Part shown: piece by piece, positions 46,673 to 57,014 of the stretch
How the letters are laid out: every line of letters starts with the position of its first letter
Position numbering within the stretch: position 1 is the first letter of the stretch
DNA from: Humulus lupulus
Taxonomy: Eukaryota > Streptophyta > Magnoliopsida > Rosales > Cannabaceae
Assembly: GCF_963169125.1 (NCBI RefSeq)
Contig: NC_084793.1
Location: forward strand, 217,212,652-217,276,651
DNA length: 64,000 bases
Direction of reading: 5' to 3'
Position numbers and translations under genes: made by a program
Notes under the pieces: model-generated
What the model saw: only the letters and a program-made list of their open reading frames with translations
Told to the model about the DNA's origin: nothing
The model's database searches: none

Positions 46673-47655
46673 GTCCCCTAGAAGAGGCCGGAGCCATTAA
46701 AGCACCATAAGGGGAAGAGAGACACCTCCAAGTTTTGCCATTTTCATAACGATGTTGGCCACAATACCGAAGATTGTAGGAATCTAAAAGATGAGATCGA
46801 GACTCTCATCCGAGCCGGCCCCTTGGCTCAATACACGCGGAACAGGGTTCCAGCAAGTCGACCTGCTCCAGAAGTCCCGGCCAGTCAGCCCGGGCCTCGG
46901 GTAGATCAGGACGTCCCTCCTCCCGTGGTTGGAGGAGAGATATCCACCATCTCTGGAGGTCCGTACATGGCTGGCACGAGCAAGGGTGCCCAGAAGAGAT
47001 ACGTGAACGAACTAAAGGCTCATAATAGAGTAGAGTTCATCCCAGAGCAGCGCGAGTCAAAACAGCAGCGGTTGGAGAGACAACCGATCATTTTTACGGA
47101 GGAAGATGCGGGCCATGTCCAGTTCCCTCACAATGACCCTTTGGTCGTGGCAGTTCAGCTCGCCAATCGGAGGGTGAGGAGGGTGTTGATCGACAACGGG
47201 AGCTCAGTGAACGTCCTATTCCGGTCCACGTTAAAAAAGATGGGTTTAACCGTCGTTGAGCTGAAGGCGGCCTCCATGATGCTGTATGGTTTTTTGGGAG
47301 AGGGATCAGCAGCAATAGGGACGATCGAGCTGGTGATCACCCTAGGAGAAGAATCTCGGACAGTCTCTAAGCTCCTCGAGTTCATGGTCATCGACTGCTC
47401 CGCTGCATACAACGCGATCTTGGGGTGACCTACGCTCATGGCGTTTGAGGCCGTCACTTCCATTCGCCACCTCGCAATGAAATTCCCTACTTCCACGGGA
47501 ATATGCACTGTTCGTTGCGATCAGCTCGCTGCCAGGGAATGCTACAGCATTTCTATGAAGGGAAAATCTAATCCCGGGCAGCTGGCAATGGCCATTCAAG
47601 GTGGTGAAGAGGAATCTCAGGAACCCTTAGCTAGTCCTGAGATTGAAAAACCTTA
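46673..47655 (+). pseudogene. Nucleocapsid and protease of element C
   Basis: A zinc knuckle KFCHFHNDVGHNTEDCRNL at about 46730-46795 has C-x2-H-x4-H-x4-C spacing, as in E1. The protease frame (46823-47428) carries HVQFPHNDPLVVAVQLANRR and the active-site loop VLIDNGSSVNVLF, with Asn where most retroviral-type proteases have Thr or Ser. A TGA at 47426 follows AYNAILG. The frame continues with AVTSIRHLAMKFPT and AARECYSIS to 47655. A single stop separates this from an open protease. Confidence 0.83.
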
Positions 47656-50600
47656 AAGCGCCGAAGGGGAAAATGTCGTCTTAAGTAAGGATATTGACCC
47701 CCGAATAGGCGAGGGCAGATCCGAGCTCCAGGCGATTGAGGAGCTCGAGGAAGTGAACATTGATCCGCAGAATCCATCACGAATGGTCAAGCTCGGGAAG
47801 AACCCTTGTAGCAAGAGGAAGGCGGAGCTGACTAAGTTTCTGCGGGATAACCTGGACGTGTTTGCATGGTCACACGAGGACATGGTGGGAATCAGCCCGA
47901 GTGTCATCATGCATACACTTCATCTGGATAAAAGCATTCCCGCCAAGTCCCAGAAGCAAAGACGCCTAGGAACAGCTCGGGCTGAAGCCTGGAGGAAGAG
48001 GTGGCCTGGCTCAAGAAATGCGGCTTTATCCGTGAAGCCAAGTTTCCAATATGGGTCGCCAACCCCGTGCTGGTCCCGAAGCCCAACGGAAAATGGTGGA
48101 CCTGCATAGACTTCTCCGACCTGAATAAAGCCTGCCCCAAGGATTTTTTTCCACTGCCAAGGATTGACCAGCTCGTAGATGCCACGGCGGGGCACGAGCT
48201 CATGTCCTTTATGGACGCGTACTCAGGCTACAATCAGATCACCATGAATTCGGCAGACCAGGAACACACTAGCTTCATGACCCCGACTAACGTCTATTGT
48301 TACAAGGTCATGCCGTTCGGGCTGAAGAACGCCGGGGCTACCTACCAAAGGTTAGTAAACAGAATGTTCGCAAGCCATATCGGGAAAAACATGGAAGTGT
48401 ACATTGATGACATGCTAGTCAAGTCAAAGACTGCCGATAACCATGTTTCCGACCTGGAAGAATGTTTTAAGATACTACGGGAGTATGGCATGAGGCTTAA
48501 TCCGCAGAAGTGCACTTTTGGAGTCGCGTTCGGGAAGTTCTTGGGCTTCATAGTCAATACCCGAGGAATCGAGGCAAACCCTGACAAGATTAGATCACTG
48601 CTCAAGCTTCCCTCGCCCAGGCTGCAAAAAGATGTCCAAGGCCTGACAGGAAGAGTGGCAACCCTCAATCGGTTTATTTCCAAGTCCACCGATAAATGTT
48701 TGCCATTCTACAACCTGCTCCGAGGAAACAAGAAGTTCGAATGGACAGAAGAGTGCGAAAGCGCATTCCTCGACCTGAAGGCACATCTGGCCGAGCCACC
48801 CGTATTATCCAAACCAAAAGCAGGAGAGCCTCTTTTTCTCTATCTGGCTGTCACTGAGGATGCAACTAGTGCCGTGTTGGTACGAGAAGAAGACCGAGTT
48901 CAGAGACCAGTCTACTACATCAGCAAGAGACTTCTCGAGGCTGAATCCCGATACCCGTTGATGGAGAAATTCGCATTCTGCCTTATCACGGCCTTGCGAA
49001 AGCTCAGGCCGTACTTCCAATCCCACTCGATACATGTCATGACCGATCAACCTTTAAGGCAGGTTTTGCAAAAACATGAAGCATCGAGACATTTATTAAA
49101 ATGGGCAATCGAACTCAGTCAGTTCGAGATTTTGTACACTTCGCGAACTGCTATAAAAAGTCAGGCCCTGGCCGATTTTATGGCAGGATACACGGGATTC
49201 CAGGAGGATCCCGCAGGAAACTCACCCCAGGTCACCTCGCCCCAAGCATCGTGGAGGATCTTTGTGGATGGTTCATCCAACGAGAACGACTCCGGAGCTG
49301 GAATCATTTTAATATCCCCCGAGGGACATAGATTCCACTCGGCACTGAGGTTCGGGTTCAAGGCCTCCAACAACGAGGCCGAATACGAAGCTTTGCTGGC
49401 TGGGCTGAGGATAGCCCAGGAGTTGAAGGCGGGCTCCGTCCAGTGCTTCAGTGACTCCCAGCTCGTGGTAAACCAGGTTCTGGGCGAATATCAAGCACGG
49501 GGACCCAAGATGGTCGCCTATCTGGCAAAGGTAAAAGTTGAGCTGTCCGCGTTTGAGCGAGGCTCGATCGAACAGATACCTCAGGAGCAGAACGCTAACG
49601 CAAATGCTCTTGCCAAGCTCGCCACCTCTGGGGAGACGGAGACCTTGGGGTTAGTACCAGTAGAATTCTTGGAGAAACCAAGTATAGAAGAAGTCGGGAC
49701 AGAGGTCGAGATGATCGATGCCAGGCCGACCTCAATGACCCCCATCCTTGAGTATCTCGTCGAGGGAAAGCTCACTGAAGGGCGTAGGGATGCACGACGA
49801 GTACTCTATCAAGCTCCAAGGTATATGATAGTAGATGGGGTGTTATACCGACGTGGGCACTCCCTGCCTCTCCTAAGATGTGTTCTTCCAGGTGAAGCAA
49901 AGGCCATCCTGCAGGAGGTGCACGAGGGTTTTTGCGGAGACCACACTGGGGGGCAGAGCTTGGCCTTAAAGGTCCTGAGGCAAGGGTATTACTGGCCAAC
50001 TCTGTCCAAAGACTTGATTTCATACGTGAAGAAGTGCGACAAATGCCAGCGATTCGCCACAGTTTCCCGAGCTCCTCCAGTTGAGCTAAAGATGATCTCG
50101 TCCCCATGGCCGTTTGCCGTTTGGGGAATAGACTTGGTTGGCGCCCTCCCCATTGAAAAGGGCGGGGTCCGTTACGCCGTGGTAGCCATCGACTACTTTA
50201 CGAAGTGGGCTGAGGCAGAACCTTTGGCAACGATAACGTCCAAAAAAGTGCTTGACTTCGTGGTTAAAAGCATTATCTGTCGATTCGGCCTGCCCAAGAA
50301 GATCGTCTCCGATAATGGTACTCGGTTCGACAGCGACCTGTTCACCAAGTTTTGTGAAAGGTACGGAATTGTGAAAAGTTTCTCCTCCGTAGCCTATCCT
50401 CAGGCGAATGGCCAGGTCGAAGCTGTCAACAAGACTCTAAAGGCGAGCCTCAAGAAGAGATTAGATGAGGTGAAGGGGGTCTGGCCAGAACCGCTCCCTC
50501 AGGTCCTATGGGCATATCAGACCTCGCATCGGACTCCTACGGGTCATACTCCTTTTTCCCTAACCTTTGGGAGTGAGGCAGTCCTCCCCGTGGAGGTTAA

Positions 50601-50961
50601 GGTGCTTTTGCATAGGGTCCAATCTTACGACCAGGACCGCAACCACGAGCTACTGTGCAATTCCCTTGACCTAGTTGATGAAAGGCGAGAAGATTCGCAA
50701 CTCCAGCTCGCCCGTTATCAGTAGAAAATCACTCGCTATTTCAACTCCAAAGTCAAAAAGCGCGCCTTTAGCGTTGGCGATTTGGTCCTAAGGAGAGTTT
50801 TCCTGGCCGGGAAAGATCCCAAAGATGGAGTCTTGGGACCAAACTGGGAAGGACCGTACCAGGTCATCGAAATCATTAAGGAGGGAACTTATAAGTTAGC
50901 TTGGCTAGATGGAGGGGCAGTCCCGCGGACTTGGAACGCCATCCATTTAATGAAATATTAA
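47656..50961 (+). pseudogene. pol of element C: RT, RNase H and integrase in one long frame
   Basis: A lead-in frame (47753-48109) shifts by one base near 47995 into a 907-codon frame (48001-50724). RT: PKPNGKWWTCIDFSDLNKA, MSFMDAYSGYNQI and MEVYIDDMLVKSK. RNase H: FVDGSSNENDSGAG (Asp), NNEAEYEALLAG (Glu), CFSDSQLVVNQVLG (Asp). Integrase: EVHEGFCGDHTGG and KKCDKCQRFA (zinc), WGIDLVGALP, IVSDNGTRFD, QVEAVNKTLK (D-D-E). A TAG at 50722 stops it; the GPY-type end NWEGPYQVIEI follows to TAA at 50961. All catalytic residues named are present, but at least two breaks make it non-functional as it stands. Confidence 0.9.
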
Positions 50962-51099
50962 CAATGATTCACTTGTAAGGCCTGGAAGGCCATTTTTTAT
51001 GTATGAATGAGAATCAGCTTTTTGTACATGTTTGCAAGTGTAATCTAAAGTAACCACGAAAGAGCATTTCCCAGTTACTTGGGGGGCATATGGTACCTG
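50962..51099. other. Start of the convergent spacer of C with internal polypurine tract
   Basis: The tract ACTTGGGGGGCATATG lies at 51077-51092 on the plus strand, 115 bp after the pol stop. It has the same core as the internal tracts of E1 and E2. Confidence 0.78.
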
Positions 51100-52045
51100 G
51101 ATATAACTAGGTCTCCTTAATGACTTAGAAGTTGATTCATATCGATTGACCGTTGTTTTTCTTAAAAAAACGTGAGATATTGATAAGGATTAATGCTAAC
51201 TAAGTCCTATCCTGGATATAACCGGGTCATAAAACTTAGAAGTTGATTTAAATCTATTGATCGTTGTTCTTCCTAAAGAGCTCGAGATATGGATAAAAGT
51301 TAACGCGAACTAAGTTTTCAAATTAAGTTCCTGGTCATAACCGGGTCATAAAACTTAGAAGTTGATTTAAATCTATTGATCAGTGTTCTTCCTAAAGAGC
51401 TCGAGATATGGATAAAATTTAACGCGAACTAAGTTTTCAAATTAAGTTCCTGGTCATAACCGGGTCATAAAACGTAGATGTTGATTTAACTCTATTGATC
51501 GTTGTTCTTCCTAAAGAGCTCGAGATATGGATAAAAGTTAATGCGAACTAAGTTTTCAAATTAAGTTCCTGGTCATAACCGGGTCATAAAACTTAGATGT
51601 TGATTTAAATCTATTGATCATTGTTCTTCCTAAAGAGCTCGAGATATGGATAAAAGATTAACGCGAACTAAGTTTTCAAATTAAGTTCCTGGTCATAACT
51701 AGGTCATAAAACTTAGATGTTGATTTAAATCTATTGATCATTGTTCTTCCTAAAGAGCTCGAGATATGGATAAAAGATTAACGCAAACTAAGTTTTCAAA
51801 TTAAGTTCCTGGTCATAACCGGGTCATAAAACTTAGAAGTTGATTTAAATCTATTGATCGTTGCTCTTCCTAAAGAGCTCGAGATATGGATAAAAGATTA
51901 ACGCGAACTAAGTTTTCAAATTAAGTTCCTAGTCATAACCGGGTCATAAAACCTAGAAGTTGATTTAAATCTATTGATCGTTGTTCTTCCTAGAGAGCTC
52001 GAGATATAGATATAGATTAACGCGAACTAAGTTTTTCAAAAAATT
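51100..52045 (+). repeat. 119-120 bp tandem array, about eight units, in element C
   Basis: The marker ACCGGGTCAT recurs at 51221, 51340, 51459, 51578, 51698 (one variant), 51818 and 51938: period 119, 119, 119, 120, 120, 120. A diverged first unit lies at about 51105. Units share CTTCCTAAAGAGCTCGAGAT and TAACGCGAACTAAGTTTTCA. The edge units are the most diverged, as in arrays that grow by unequal exchange. It sits between pol and the antisense gene. Confidence 0.92.
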
Positions 52046-52632
52046 GTAACCAAAATGCGTAAGGGCAAGAAAGAGGATCAATTAAAAACGTTGAATCAAA
52101 TTGTCTCGAGGTGGAAGCACCTCATGCAAAGGTTACACAAAAAATATTAAAAAATAGTGAAGGGCACAAGAGAAGAAACACCCTAAGCTCCGCCAGGTGG
52201 CCCCTTGGAGGTCGTCGTCTCGCCTTGCTCAGGTGCGCCGGAGCCTTCCCCGGCCTCGGAGGGCGCTTCTTTATCAAGGCGACCTTGGAACTTCACCAGC
52301 CAGCGCTCCCAGAGGCTCGCTGACAGGAAGGAGAAGTCAGTGTCTTGATTGTAGGCCTAGCAATGGTAGAACAGGTCTTCCAGGGACTTTTCCGAAGTTG
52401 TCTGCTCGGCCTCTAGGGCAGCTTGGGCCTCGGCCTTCGCAGCATCTAGGTCTGTCCGCGAGGTGGCGAGGGAGGTCTCGAGCTCTTGGACCTTCGAGCA
52501 GGTTTTTTCCAACTCGACCTGCGAGGCGGCCAAGGCATCCTTAGCCACCTGCAGGGTAGTCTGGTGCTCGCTCCTCATGTCCTCGAGCTGAGTTTTGGTC
52601 CTAGCGATGCTCCGGTGAAAGGCAACGGCGCT

Positions 52633-52726
52633 CTGCGAAGGTGAAAAGACAATTGCCTTAGAAAAAAGAGAGAAAAAACAGGGCAAAGTGTAATAATAAA
52701 AACCACTAAAAGGTTAGTAAGCTTAC
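52633..52726 (-). other. Predicted coding intron 3 of the C antisense gene (94 bp)
   Basis: Donor GTAAGC at 52726, acceptor TTCACCTTCGCAG ending at 52633, phase 0, with a long pyrimidine tract. Same place as in E1 and E2, directly before the coiled coil. Confidence 0.7.
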
Positions 52727-53199
52727 CGTCATGGCCATGCCCAGTGAAGACTCCAACACGCCCACTGGGCTCATTGTCTCGATGGCCCGGAGCTCCTTCT
52801 CGGTGAACTTGTATATATGGCTGACGGCGTAGTTCGCCGACTCATACACCGTTCCCCGGAAGGCCTCGGGGATCTTCCCCAGGTCCTGGGGATTGACTGG
52901 GATGCGTACCTCAGAGGGTACAATCGTCGTAGTCCCGAGCTCCATTCCTGCGTCCCGGGCGGCTGCCGGAGCTCGCGGAGGGGGTGGAAGCAAATTGCTT
53001 CCCCCTGCAGCAGGAGGAACCGCTCCCACGACTTGGGCAGCTGGGGCTTGCTCCTTCTCCTTTGCAAGAGACTTGGAGGGGGTCCCGGCGGCGTGCTTGG
53101 ACGTCCGGAGCCTCTTCATTCTTGGCCCAGCGGCCCCTGCTGGGGGGTTCCCCCCAAAGAACGCACCTCGCAGGATCTCCTCGGGCTGAGACATCTCTT

Positions 53200-53307
53200 C
53201 TGTCAAAACAAAAACATGGTTAGTACAAGAGTTGGCAATCATACAGAAACAAAAACAAATGGGTAATGAGAAAAATTCAAGTATATGTATACTAAAGGGA
53301 ATCCTAC
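53200..53307 (-). other. Predicted coding intron 2 of the C antisense gene (108 bp)
   Basis: Donor GTAGGA at 53307, acceptor TTTTTGTTTTGACAG ending at 53200, phase 1. The intron has no stop in frame and is a multiple of three, so unspliced reading would also stay open. Confidence 0.65.
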
Positions 53308-54024
53308 CCCCTGAGTTAGAAGAAGAATCTAAGTTGATTACTTCCCGAGCTGGCGCAAGTTCTGGGTCCGAGGCTGACTCAGGGCTAGATTCCTCTACAT
53401 ATTGCCTAAGCCCCGGAGCTACGGCACCCCTCCGGAGTGATGGCCATGACCGAAGGTTGGTCCCATACTCCTCGAATAGGATCGATCTAAAGGCTAGGGT
53501 GTTATCTACTACTACAGTACCCCTAGACCGGCTATCTTGGTAGTCCAGCACGAGCCGGTCGACACAGTGGAGCAAGGTTGTGTTCAGGTCCGGATCACTT
53601 CGGTGACGATGGACAAGCTTCCTAGGATTGAACCTAGCTAGCCGGGGGTCTGCTGTGGCCCTATCTAGACTCCTAAACATGCAAGGGTTACCTTGCCCAG
53701 AAGGACCCGCGGCTGCTCCGGATTGGATCCTCTCCTCGCCCATCCTCTGGGCGACCTCCAAAGCCCGATTCCTGTTCCTCACGAGGGGAACTTCGTCGCC
53801 CTCATCCTCCTCATCTTCATCTCTTGCGACCTCCTCCATGATGATGGGTCTGGTGTCGCGAGCTGGGGGAAGCCCCCGGAGCCTCCTGAGGTTCAAGGTC
53901 TGATTTGGGAAAATCAGCTTGCAGGCTACCATCGTCTCATCTGTTACGAGCACGCGGTAATCTTTCTCACTGGGCGGCAAGCCCGCCAATGTCTCGTATT
54001 GGGCCCCGAGGGTCACAGATTTCT

Positions 54025-54127
54025 CTGTCCTCGGGAAGATGTTTGCAGGATTAGTCTAAGTCAGAAAGGGATACGGGAGGAGCTAAAATGACACTTAACT
54101 TACGAGCTAAGGATAAAAAACACTTAC
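54025..54127 (-). other. Predicted coding intron 1 of the C antisense gene (103 bp)
   Basis: Donor GTAAGT at 54127, acceptor CCCGAGGACAG ending at 54025, phase 1. A nearer acceptor (TTCTGACTTAG ending at 54056) would put a stop in frame, so the distal one is favoured. Confidence 0.6.
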
Positions 54128-54807
54128 GAGGACGATTGAAGTAGTGGAGTTCGCAGTTTCTGAACCCCGTCGACATGAAGAATTGATCCTTGAAGTTGTT
54201 GGGGTGGCTAGGCAGCTCGATGACCGCAGCCGTATTGGGAAATCGGGTTAAGTAGTAAACCCGTCGCCTCGCCCCCGCTGGTCCGAGCTGGCCTTGAGGC
54301 AGAAGAAGTACAAAATGTCCCCTGGAGTGGGGACCTCCCACTCGTGCTTCAAAAATAAATATCTCAACCCCGCCAACAATCGATAAGAGTTGGGGGGGAG
54401 CTGGAATGGGGCCAACTTCACATAATTTAGGAAGTCAGCAAAATACTGGTCCAGCGGGAGGAATGCCCCCGCCTTGAAATGCTCGCCGCTCCAGGCCGCG
54501 AATGCCTCGTCAAGCGGCGCACGGCTCCGCTCGCCTTTCGCGGGAGGTCGGGCAATCACTGACGCTCTCCCTAGCCCGATGTTGTGGGAGAGGAATAGCT
54601 TATTGATCTTTGTCTGGTCGGTGATCTTTGAGACGATCTTCTCCGCCTCGAAGAACGCATCAGGAGCCACCTTGAGCTCCTGCTCCACTGCCGGCCCAAA
54701 GTTGGGGATCGGGGAGTCCGGCATAACCGCCTTTCCTTTGTCCTGCTGGGAGACCGAGTTGCCGATGGTCTGCTTAGGGGCGCTCCTCTTCGGTGCCATC
54801 TGGTAGC

Positions 54808-55297
54808 CTAGCGAACAAAAGCAAATATTTCAGAAAAGGCGACCCAAGCATGAGGAAAAATCAAATGTTCTTTGCACGAGCTGAAGTAAGCCCAGCCCGT
54901 GGAGAGTGGGACCATGCGGTTCAATGAACACGCGCCTGTGCTCCCAACAGATCCCCGATTACTCGGAATTCGTGTGTCGGGAGGGTCAGGATAGAATTTT
55001 CCTTGGGGGGAAAGTTTCAATAGGCAAAGATTGCAAAACAGCCTGTGAAGCGTGTCCCCTAAGCTACCCGGTTTTGCACCCAAAATTCCAAAACTCCTAC
55101 CCAGAAATTTTCCCCAGAAAATGCATCCTGTGAACCGTACTCCTAAATGATTTCATACAGCAAAATACCCTAACCTAAAAGGCTTTCACCCTTCATACCC
55201 ACAAAAACCAGTAAACCCTTGCATGTGGGTATAGTAAATATTTACCTAAGCTACAGTGAAAAATATTTTCAAAACACGCATGGTCAGGAGACTTACA
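54808..55297 (-). other. Predicted 5'UTR intron of the C antisense gene (about 490 bp)
   Basis: Donor GTAAGT at 55297 (minus: ACTCTGTAAGTC), acceptor TTGTTCGCTAG ending at 54808; an alternative CAG ends at 54800. The length is close to the 461 and 463 bp of E1 and E2. No coding sequence lies in it. Confidence 0.55.
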
Positions 55298-55522
55298 GAG
55301 TGTTTGGTTTTGAGGTGAATGAAGGTATCGCCTAGGTTAGAGCTTCGTAGGAGTTGCTGTCTCCAAAGGCTCGAAGGAATCCTCACACCTGAGCTTCTTG
55401 AACACTGAGAATGGCGGTCGCGGAAAAGAGGGTTTCTTTTTCTTCTCAGATGAAGAGAGAAGGAAAGAAGTTCTGAGAAATTTCAAATGAAAGGGTGGCC
55501 CATGCGTAGGGTGGCCACCCTT

Positions 55523-55532
55523 TTTATATACG
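55523..55532 (-). promoter_or_regulatory. TATA box of the C antisense gene
   Basis: The minus strand reads GTATATAAAAAGG, a strong TATA consensus, about 230 bp upstream of the 5'UTR donor and about 260 bp inside the 3' LTR. It points away from the LTR, into the antisense gene. Confidence 0.65.
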
Positions 55533-55774
55533 CAAGGGATTACGTCTAGAGGTCCGTTGGAGGGCCCTGATGTGGGATCCAAGGCCCTCCACTCGAAATA
55601 TGAAACGATGGCTGGGCATAGGCTAGGCCATTAAATGCGGTTCTCGGAAGACGTACCATCACCAACCACGATGTTCCACGTATTAGGCGCCTGCGTCAAA
55701 TGTGGAATGCACAGGGTTCATGGGGAAGCTTAAAAGCCCTTACTGTGGCCTTATGCGACGTCATTTACCACGAG
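55533..55774. other. Upstream region of the C antisense gene
   Basis: 242 bp between the TATA box and the polypurine tract. No gene. Likely site of any upstream promoter elements, but I recognise none with confidence. Confidence 0.4.
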
Positions 55775-55793
55775 CAGGGGCTTGGGGGGTAGA
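55775..55793 (+). promoter_or_regulatory. LTR-adjacent polypurine tract of element C
   Basis: CAGGGGCTTGGGGGGTAGA directly precedes the TG of the 3' LTR. It shares CTTGGGGGG with the internal tract at 51077-51092. Confidence 0.85.
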
Positions 55794-56551
55794 TGTATAC
55801 CCTAATTTTCCCATGGGCTGATTACCGAGCTAAGCTGCATCCTAATCATGATTACCTCGTGGATATCCCCAAAACCGGAGCTGACGTCATAAGATCATAC
55901 CTCCTTAGCTCGAGGTAACCCAAGGGTTCGCTAAGATTGCCTAAGACTTGAGTCCGGACTCTGAAGGCTGAAGGTCGAGTTAGGTATCAAGCTCGTGGTA
56001 CGAGCTAGATATGGAGGCTATGACTCTTTGTAAAGTCAACACGCGCAAGGTAAACGTGCATATATCAGACATCACGTGTCTGATATGCCCCTGACTTCTC
56101 GGACACGCAGATGGAACATGCGTATTTAGACACCCACGACTAGGTTGGGTCGTGCAACCCATTATCTCCTTACCTATTGATTTGACCACACTTATGTGTC
56201 AGGTTTAGGAATTAATCATGAATGTCACAGAGTTGATGCGATAGGTAAGAAGGTCACAGGATGACCTTCTTACCAACTCCCAGGTGCCCTCTCCTATAAA
56301 TATGGAGACCCAGGGAGTTAATAGGGGTTGGATTATCTCTTGTAAGAAATACCCTGTAATCAAATATCCAGTATATAGCAATAATACTGACTAGTGGAGT
56401 AGAAGGATTTTAACCTTTGAACCACTTAAAAAACGTGTCTTGAGTCACCATTTCACTTTTCCAAGATCATATATCTGTTACGGTTCAACATTAGCACTAA
56501 TCCCTTTCTCTTCTTTTCTTAATTACCTGTTGGTGAAGAACCACGTCAAGA
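55794..56551 (+). repeat. 3' LTR of element C
   Basis: TGTATACCC to CGTCAAGA, 758 bp, co-linear with 43824-44581. Followed by ATAAC, one base different from the ATAAT on the other side. Confidence 0.92.
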
Positions 56552-56866
56552 ATAACCATAATAGAGGATATCCATCAATATCGAGTAGATAAAGGCTTCT
56601 AGACCGAGTTCTAGCCTTCGCGACCTCGAATTCTACTAAACCTAGTAGTAAAATCCTTCTCGAGCCCTTAGGTTTGAGTCCCCGCAACTCAAATCCTCAC
56701 TTGGCTATTCTCCCCAATTAGCATCGTGGCGCACCCCTGAAGAGTTGCGGCACAACCCCACAAACCCAGATTTCCAGCAATTATAAGAATCAACCATCCT
56801 CTCAAAACCATCCCAACACCTTATAAGAAACAGGCCCACTTGCATATTTAATACACTTAAACATGC
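56552..56866 (-). repeat. 5' LTR of element F, segment 3 of 3
   Basis: Resumes after C and runs to about 56866, where the match to the LTR family (CATATTTAATACACTTAAACATGCA) ends. The last 100 or so bases with the TG terminus are not seen before element D begins, so they were either deleted or displaced beyond the window. Confidence 0.7.
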
Positions 56867-57014
56867 AAGCATAGTGTGAACACCACAAATTGGACATGAT
56901 CCTGAAAGACCCAGGCCTCACGCAAGGCCTACATGAGATTGACCTATCTCACCCCACGTGAGGCCTCACGATTTCCTCGCTGAAGGTCCTATGGACTAGT
57001 GCCTAAGTGTTGGG

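Larger units (their letters stand above)
52183..54799 (-). pseudogene. Antisense extra gene (aORF) of element C, Transposase_28-like with coiled coil
   Basis: Most complete copy of the antisense gene. Starts MAPKRSAPKQ at 54799. The globular domain has AAWSGEHFKAGAFLPLDQYF, VKLAPFQLPPNSYRLLAGL and HEWEVPTPGDILYFF. Further exons hold YETLAGLPPSEKDYRVLV, an acidic/basic stretch RDEDEEDEGDEVPLVRNR, and after the second coding intron SQPEEILRGAFFGG and MKRLRTSKH. The last exon is a coiled coil (about 52620-52400) followed by LFYHC, a TAG (about 52363, Trp in E1), AYNQDTDFSFL and the stop at 52183. The only other break seen is a one-base shift near 54255. The three introns (phases 1, 1, 0) match E1 and E2. 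Possibly nuclear, from the basic stretches; role unknown. Confidence 0.78.
43824..56551 (+). mobile_element. Element C: Tat-lineage retrotransposon with antisense extra gene, best preserved in the window
   Basis: 12,728 bp with two 758-bp LTRs. Flanks are ATAAT (43819-43823) and ATAAC (56552-56556), a 5-bp duplication with one change. Order: 5' LTR, primer-binding site, gag, protease, RT, RNase H, integrase, internal polypurine tract, a 119-120 bp satellite-like array, the antisense gene, LTR-adjacent polypurine tract, 3' LTR. About 32 differences between LTRs by eye (roughly 96 percent identity) make it similar in age to E1. Confidence 0.92.

Noticed and set aside
51100..52045. Regular repeats resembling a CRISPR array
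   Set aside because: The repeats are directly adjacent 119-120 bp units without unique spacers, and this is a plant genome. It is a tandem satellite-like array.
52183..54799. The antisense gene as an envelope-like gene
   Set aside because: Env-like genes lie in sense orientation and carry a signal peptide and transmembrane helix. The only hydrophobic run in C (FFSLPICFCFCMIA) lies inside the predicted intron 2. Domains instead resemble Transposase_28-type proteins with a coiled coil.
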